Below are positions 52,875-56,963 of a stretch of DNA of 56,963 nt, one piece after another. The stretch lies in contig CAZHDI010000012.1 of NCBI GenBank assembly GCA_964531285.1, positions 1 through 56,963 on the forward strand, given 5' to 3'. The position numbers were made by a program, and so were the translations under genes. Source of the DNA: CAZHDI01 sp964531285 (GTDB taxonomy: Bacteria; Pseudomonadota; Alphaproteobacteria; JAJFIK01). Each line of letters opens with the position of its first letter. The first letter of the stretch is position 1. The notes under the pieces were generated by a model, which ran no database searches, was not told the origin of the DNA, and saw nothing but the letters and a program-made list of their open reading frames with translations.

Positions 52875-53176
52875 GCCCGACGGGCCCCCTTCGCCAGTGG
52901 ATCATCCCGGGTAAGCCTTCCCCCGCACCCTGTCAAGCGAGCGCCCTTCGTCGCCAGCCATGCCCCATCCGCCGCTTGATCGCAGGTGCCACCTCGCTGG
53001 CCGCATAACCATGGCATGAGCCGGCCGGTCCAAGCAGACTATCCGTGTCCTGATCGCCCCCAAACGAGACGGACAGTCCATGCTTGAGCCGTGGCGTAAG
53101 CCACGGCTTCTTTTTTCGTTGGCTTCCGCTGCGCGCGGCCCTGATGGGCCGTGCTCACATGAAGCGGGCTCAGGGC
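52875..53176. other. Non-coding stretch left of the second gap
   Basis: About 300 bases before the N run hold the short palindrome next to the sulfotransferase start and a clear plus-strand hairpin (53087-53108). I see no gene. The end of the LytTR regulator gene must lie within or beyond the gap, and a gene ending at the hairpin may have been lost. Confidence 0.4.
53087..53108 (+). terminator. Intrinsic-terminator-like hairpin
   Basis: AGCCGTGGC, loop GTAA, GCCACGGCT gives a nine-base perfect stem followed by TCTTTTTTC, a classical terminator on the plus strand. There is no plus-strand gene upstream in the window that needs it. On the minus strand the A-run would precede the stem, which would not terminate the LytTR gene well. 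Confidence 0.65.
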
Positions 53177-53276
53177 NNNNNNNNNNNNNNNNNNNNNNNN
53201 NNNNNNNNNNNNNNNNNNNNNNNNNNNNNNNNNNNNNNNNNNNNNNNNNNNNNNNNNNNNNNNNNNNNNNNNNNNN
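53177..53276. other. Assembly gap (100 N)
   Basis: A placeholder of unknown length that removes the 3' end of the LytTR response regulator. Confidence 0.99.
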
Positions 53277-54091
53277 GGCGCGGAGACTTTCCGTCCGAAT
53301 TTCTGCGCGATGGCGGAGGAATAGGTGCGGCCCACGCGGACTTCCTCGCCGGAGTCCATGATCAGCAGATGGCCGCCATGGGCGGTATAGCGCAGCTCGC
53401 GAACCTTGGTCTGATTGATGATGGCGGAGCGGTGGACCCGGAGGAATTTGAGTGGATCGAGCTTGTCTTCCAGCGCCTTCATGGTTTCGCGCACCAGGAA
53501 GGTCCGCTCAGGCACATAAATGCACACATAATCGCGCACCGACCGGATCCATTCGATCCGCGCCACATCGATCCGGGTGACGCGGCCCCGGTCGCGGATC
53601 CAGAATTCCTCCTGGTAGTGATCACCTTCGGCCAGAAGCTCGCTGAGGCGCCCGGTCACATCGGGCTCCCCGGACGCCTTGATCTCCCGGATCACGGCCC
53701 AAAGATTCTCGGCCTGAGAGGAGAGGGTCTGCTCGTCGATCCGCCGGCGCGCCCGCTCGATCGCCCGGCCCAACCGGTCCACTTCGACCGGCTTTAACAG
53801 GTAATCGACCGCACGCGCATCGAAGGCCCGGATGGCAAACTTATCGTAGGCGGTCACGAAGATCAGTTGAGGGCCCAGGGCACTGTCGATGGCTTCGGCC
53901 AGTTCGAAGCCGTCCATCAGCGGCATGCGGACATCCAGAAACACAAGATCCGGGCGCTTCTCCCGGATCATTCGCAGGGCGTCTTCGCCATTGTGACAGG
54001 TGCCGTCGACCGTCACCTCAGGGAATTTCTCCAGACAAACCATCAGGCGGGTGATGGCCAGGGGTTCGTCATCGACGATCAACGCACGCAT
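53277..54091 (-). CDS. LytTR-family response regulator, 3' end in gap
   Basis: 271 residues are visible. The N-terminal receiver carries D53 in VFLDVRMPLMDG and K in YLLKPV. After a helical linker comes a LytTR DNA-binding domain (VARIEWIRSVRDYVCIYV, FLRVHRSAIINQ, VRVGRTYSSAI), which is nearly whole, so only a short tail is lost. It is the partner of the kinase just upstream. GGAGGA is eight bases before the ATG at 54091, which directly follows the kinase stop. Confidence 0.88.
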
Positions 54092-54092
54092 G

Positions 54093-55307
54093 TTACGGGT
54101 CCTCCGGGTGGTCCTTATTGTCCGTGTTGTCTGTATCGGACGCGGCATAGTGTGCCGGAAGGCGCAAGGTGACCTCCAGACCAATCGGCTCCCGGTTTTT
54201 GATGCGCAAGGACGCGGCGCCGTCGTAATGGCGGTCCAACCGGTCGATGGTGTTGCGCAGCCCGACCCCGGACGCGGCGCGCCCCTGAAGGGTCTCGAGC
54301 GGCGCGTCGAGACCCGGGCCGTCATCGGCGACGCGGATCACCAGCATCGGACCGTCAAGCCGCGTGGCAATGGTGATCGTGCCCCCGGTGGGCCGGTGCG
54401 CCACCGCATATTTGAGCGCGTTCTCGATGAGCGGTTGGAGAAGAAGGCTGGGAACCAGGCAATTGCGCGTCTGGGCGTCGATGTCCTCGATGACGTGGAG
54501 CCGGTCGCCGAACCGTTCTTTCTCGATCGCCAGATAGAGGCCCATGGCCCACAGTTCCCGGTTCACCGGAACCCGCAGCAGGGGATCGCTGTCGAGCGTG
54601 TGACGCAGGAATTTGCTAAGCGCCAGGATCATTTTCTCGGCGCGCTCGGTTTCCCGGGTCAGCACGAGCGCGGACAGCGCGTTCAGCGTATTGAACAAAA
54701 AATGCGGGTTGAGTTGATAGCGCAGCATTTTGAGCTGCGCTTCCTGCGCCAGCGCCTTGGCTTCGGCGGCCCTAAGGCGCTCGTCCTGCAATTGGCGCGC
54801 ATAATCGAAGCCGAGATAGATCCCGCCCCAGGCCGTCAGCACCCACAAATTCTGGAAGGACTGCCAGCCGACTTCCCTAGCCCAGACGGTCAGAAGCCCT
54901 TCCTTTTCGATCCACTCCTGGAGCCCCTTACCAGGATCGGTGAGATGCTGGCCGCCCATCTCGACATGGCCCATGAGCACCGCACCGACGAGACCGAGCC
55001 CAAGCAGACACACCGTCTGCCGGCCGATCCGCCCGGGCGGCTGCCGGCGCAGGACGCGCCAGATGCCATAGCTGATCGCAACGCCCGACAGGGTGACCAG
55101 AAGGCGCACCCCAAGGCCGCTGAGCGGCGTGCCGACCATGACCGCCAGGCCGCTGCGCACCACGAAATACACGCTCCAGACCGCAAGCTGGAACAGCCAG
55201 AACCGGCGATGCGCATCGTCCATCCAACCAAGGCGCGGCAAGACGTTGGCGCCGCCATGGACGGCGGCCGGCGGCGCGTCGGGCGATTGGGTGATAACCG
55301 GCATCAT
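54093..55307 (-). CDS. LytS/YehU-type sensor histidine kinase
   Basis: A 404-residue membrane kinase. About four to five hydrophobic segments fill residues 35-170; then a helical stretch leads to the His_kinase domain with H202 in YQLNPHFLFNTLNAL and a HATPase with VADDGPGLDAPL and GVGLRNTIDRL. It should phosphorylate the adjacent LytTR regulator. There is no extracellular sensor domain large enough to name, so the signal is probably sensed in the membrane. GGAGGG precedes ATG 55307. The intergenic 55308-55438 upstream has a small hairpin (55327-55342). Confidence 0.9.
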   Translation of the reverse strand: MMPVITQSPDAPPAAVHGGANVLPRLGWMDDAHRRFWLFQLAVWSVYFVVRSGLAVMVGTPLSGLGVRLLVTLSGVAISYGIWRVLRRQPPGRIGRQTVCLLGLGLVGAVLMGHVEMGGQHLTDPGKGLQEWIEKEGLLTVWAREVGWQSFQNLWVLTAWGGIYLGFDYARQLQDERLRAAEAKALAQEAQLKMLRYQLNPHFLFNTLNALSALVLTRETERAEKMILALSKFLRHTLDSDPLLRVPVNRELWAMGLYLAIEKERFGDRLHVIEDIDAQTRNCLVPSLLLQPLIENALKYAVAHRPTGGTITIATRLDGPMLVIRVADDGPGLDAPLETLQGRAASGVGLRNTIDRLDRHYDGAASLRIKNREPIGLEVTLRLPAHYAASDTDNTDNKDHPEDP

Positions 55308-55438
55308 GGCAGGGCCCTCCGTGGCGGACCGGTGTCCCGGTCGCGATCCCTCGATCCGGGCCAGTGTACGGGACGCAAGCAGGCTGCGGCGCGCCGTTTA
55401 TCGCAAACCGCACGCCAGTCGTCGGAGGATGAGGGGGA

Positions 55439-55774
55439 TCAGCGCGCGCAGGCCACGCATTGGGCGCAGGCGGGATCGATTTTCAGGCGCGCGATGGGGA
55501 TTTCCTCGCCGCAGGCCACGCAATACCCGTATTCATCCTCCTGGATGCGCCGCAGGGCCGCCGCGATCAACCGCGCCCGCACGCCGCGCCGGGCGTCCTG
55601 CGCCCGGGCCATGGCCTGCTGCTGAATCGCGTCGATCCGCGAGACCCGCCCAATGCTCTGCTGATCGAGTTCCACCGGCGCCCGGTCGGCACTGGTGCCC
55701 TCGCGCGCCTCGATCAGCGCCGCGCATTCGGCCATCAGCGCCGTCTTGAAGGCTTTCAGCTCCTGGTCGGTCAT
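55439..55774 (-). CDS. DksA/TraR-type zinc-finger protein
   Basis: A 111-residue protein with a helical N-terminus and the C-terminal C4 zinc finger: YCVACGEEIPIARL and PACAQCVAC. Members bind the RNA-polymerase secondary channel and change initiation, with or without ppGpp. It is shorter than DksA and closer to TraR/YbiI types. An additional Cys (PAC) lies three residues before the second CxxC pair. AAGGAC precedes ATG 55774. Confidence 0.83.
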   Translation of the reverse strand: MTDQELKAFKTALMAECAALIEAREGTSADRAPVELDQQSIGRVSRIDAIQQQAMARAQDARRGVRARLIAAALRRIQEDEYGYCVACGEEIPIARLKIDPACAQCVACAR

Positions 55775-55847
55775 GGGCAAGTCCTTATTCTTCGCGGCCG
55801 CGGCCCGGCGGCTCAATCCGGCGCCTTGCCCGCCCGCCTGCGCCTGC

Positions 55848-55864
55848 TTAGGGTTCCACCCTAA
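55848..55864. promoter_or_regulatory. Palindrome in a divergent region
   Basis: TTAGGGT (55848-55854), TCC, ACCCTAA (55858-55864) form a perfect 7-base-arm inverted repeat between the divergent DksA/TraR-type and retropepsin-like genes. It is 74 and 60 bases from their start codons, well placed for a shared operator. Confidence 0.45.
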
Positions 55865-55923
55865 ACAATCATAAGACGATGGGGCGGTGGCATGGCGGCC
55901 GTCACGCCCTGCCTGGAGACTCC

Positions 55924-56880
55924 ATGCCCCCCGAACTTTCTGTCTCACGCCTGTCGCCTCGAGCGGTCCTGACCGTCCTCGCCCTGGGTCTGCTGGTGCT
56001 CGGCGGCGGCGCGGCGCGTGCCCAAGGTTCGACGGCGGATGCAGCGATCATGACCGAACATGCCTACCGCTATGCTTATGGCGGCCGGATCATTGTCGAA
56101 GGGCGCATCGGCGGGGTGGGGCCGGTGGACCTGATTTTCGATACCGCCTCGAGCGCCAGCGCGGTGTTCGAATCGACAGCCGCGGCCCTGGGGCTCGATC
56201 TGACGGATGCCGCCCAGGCGACCGTGTTGACGGCCAGCGGCCAGGACGACCGGCCCATCGCGCGGGTTGGCGATCTCACGGTGGGTCCGCGGGTGCTGGC
56301 CGATCTGGAGACGGTGGTGCTGCCCAACTGGAGCGATGCCGGCGGACCGGCCGCGGTGCTCGGGCTTGATTTCCTGACCCGGTATTTCGTGCTGGTGGAT
56401 GTCGGACGGCGCGTTATCCAGCTTTATGACGAGCGGCCCGCACGGCTGCCCGGACGGTGGCGCGGCACCGATCTCATCGAGATACCGGTGGGCCAAGTGC
56501 GCCCCAGCCTCTACATGGTCCGCGGGCGGATCCTGAACGAGCGCTTCCGCTTCCTGCTGGACAGCGGCGCCAATGCGACCATCGTCAATTGGGCGGCCGC
56601 CGGAACGTTCGGCCTGACGCCGGACAGTTTCGGGATCATCGAGACCGAACTCACCGACGCGCTCGATCTCACCGCACCGATCGTGGCGTTTCAGGCGCCG
56701 CGTCTGACGATCGCGCGGACCCGGTTTCGCGACAGCATCATTGCGGTCGGCGATCTGGAAGTGTTTTCGGTTTTGGCCGAGGCGGGCGATCCGGTCGGCC
56801 TTGTCGGGCTGGACGTGCTGACCGAACAGTCCTTCGCGCTCGATTTCAAGGCTGAGCGTTTGTTGCTGCGCCGGCGCTGA
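55924..56880 (+). CDS. Exported tandem retropepsin-like aspartic protease
   Basis: A 318-residue protein with a signal peptide (1-33, cleavage after ARA) and two retropepsin-like halves. The first has D73-T-A (IFDTASSASAV) and VLGLDFLTRYF, the second D213-S-G-A (LLDSGANATIV) and LVGLDVLTEQSF. Retropepsins normally dimerise; here two halves on one chain could form the active site, as in pepsins. The first half has DTA instead of DTG/DSG, which may weaken it. The substrate is unknown. GGAG lies before ATG 55924. Confidence 0.78.
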   Translation: MPPELSVSRLSPRAVLTVLALGLLVLGGGAARAQGSTADAAIMTEHAYRYAYGGRIIVEGRIGGVGPVDLIFDTASSASAVFESTAAALGLDLTDAAQATVLTASGQDDRPIARVGDLTVGPRVLADLETVVLPNWSDAGGPAAVLGLDFLTRYFVLVDVGRRVIQLYDERPARLPGRWRGTDLIEIPVGQVRPSLYMVRGRILNERFRFLLDSGANATIVNWAAAGTFGLTPDSFGIIETELTDALDLTAPIVAFQAPRLTIARTRFRDSIIAVGDLEVFSVLAEAGDPVGLVGLDVLTEQSFALDFKAERLLLRRR

Positions 56881-56911
56881 ACATGGCATATGCCTAACAA
56901 GCGACGGCCCT

Positions 56912-56963
56912 GGATGGGTGGCCGAGTGGTTGAAGGCACCGGTCTTGAAAACCGGCAGGCGTT
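56912..56963 (+). tRNA. tRNA-Ser(UGA), 3' end beyond the window
   Basis: The acceptor strand GGATGGG, TGGCCGAGTGG D-arm of a class II tRNA, and an anticodon stem-loop CCGGT-CTTGAAA-ACCGG with anticodon TGA are visible. The sequence ends at the start of the variable arm. It lies 31 bases after the protease stop, on the same strand. Confidence 0.9.

Noticed and set aside
53039..54325. Treating the LytTR frame as continuous across the 100-N gap and upstream to 54325
   Set aside because: The gap length is a placeholder, the sequence left of it is a terminator-like hairpin, and the ATG at 54091 with GGAGGA is the clear start.
1..56963. CRISPR array, insertion sequence, integron or prophage
   Set aside because: No regularly spaced repeats, transposase, integrase or phage structural genes were seen; the only tandem repeats are two short ones (hfq leader, lipoprotein gene).

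Overview
The window is GC-rich chromosomal DNA from an alphaproteobacterium. The best evidence is the block dusB(nifR3)-ntrB-ntrC-ntrY-ntrX-trkA-trkH-hfq-hflX. A fused ispDF gene, the lipA/COQ10-like/pncC group next to lpd, and the recG / sdhE-mfd neighbourhood also fit that class. I cannot fix the genus from sequence alone. Two runs of exactly 100 N (41705-41804 and 53177-53276) are scaffold gaps, so this is a draft assembly. I saw no CRISPR array, insertion sequence, prophage or rRNA. A tRNA-Ser(UGA) begins at the right edge and is cut off.

Layout: 1-3.5 kb is the edge of a surface-polysaccharide cluster (a Wzy/WaaL-type membrane protein, then fcl and gmd for GDP-L-fucose). 3.9-9.5 kb holds lpd, a small membrane protein, lipA, a COQ10-like START protein, pncC and ispDF; the usual pdhABC partners of lpd are not adjacent. 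9.8-22.6 kb is the nitrogen/redox regulatory and potassium block, almost wholly co-oriented and joined by 4-base start/stop overlaps, ending in hfq-hflX behind a strong palindrome and a tandem duplication. 22.6-31.7 kb is mostly housekeeping: an inositol-monophosphatase-like enzyme, a DMT transporter, recG, sdhE and mfd. An alpha/beta hydrolase and the stump of a short-chain dehydrogenase lie between recG and sdhE.

31.7-44.3 kb is a mixed accessory/metabolic stretch: an exported PHP phosphodiesterase, an AI-2E-type permease, a FrnE-like thioredoxin-fold protein, a PleD-like protein with all signalling residues lost, an SDR-methyltransferase pair, a bactofilin-like membrane protein, an acyl-CoA synthetase, a DUF924 protein, an acidic repeat lipoprotein broken by a gap, a CoA-transferase/racemase and a histidine phosphatase. 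44.4-57 kb is dominated by envelope functions. It holds an M23 peptidase translationally coupled to a YejA-like peptide-binding protein, a divergent CapA protein with a SPOR-like segment, an AIM24-like protein, a NicO-DUF1007 metal exporter pair, a sulfotransferase, a LytS/LytTR two-component pair, a DksA/TraR zinc-finger protein and a tandem retropepsin-like protease.

Most of the window is ordinary core genome, and I do not see a clear new multi-gene system. The most notable signals are: (i) the sigma-54-contact GAFTGA loop is altered in NtrC (GTYAGG) and absent in NtrX, so both look sigma-54 independent; (ii) an 8-base-arm palindrome plus an 18-bp tandem duplication upstream of hfq; (iii) a lipoprotein built of 7- and 11-residue acidic/alanine repeats, probably collapsed in assembly; (iv) an M23 peptidase with HxE instead of HxH, coupled to an orphan peptide-binding protein; (v) a fully degenerate double-receiver/GGDEF protein. 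All functions are inferred by reading the translations; no database search was run.
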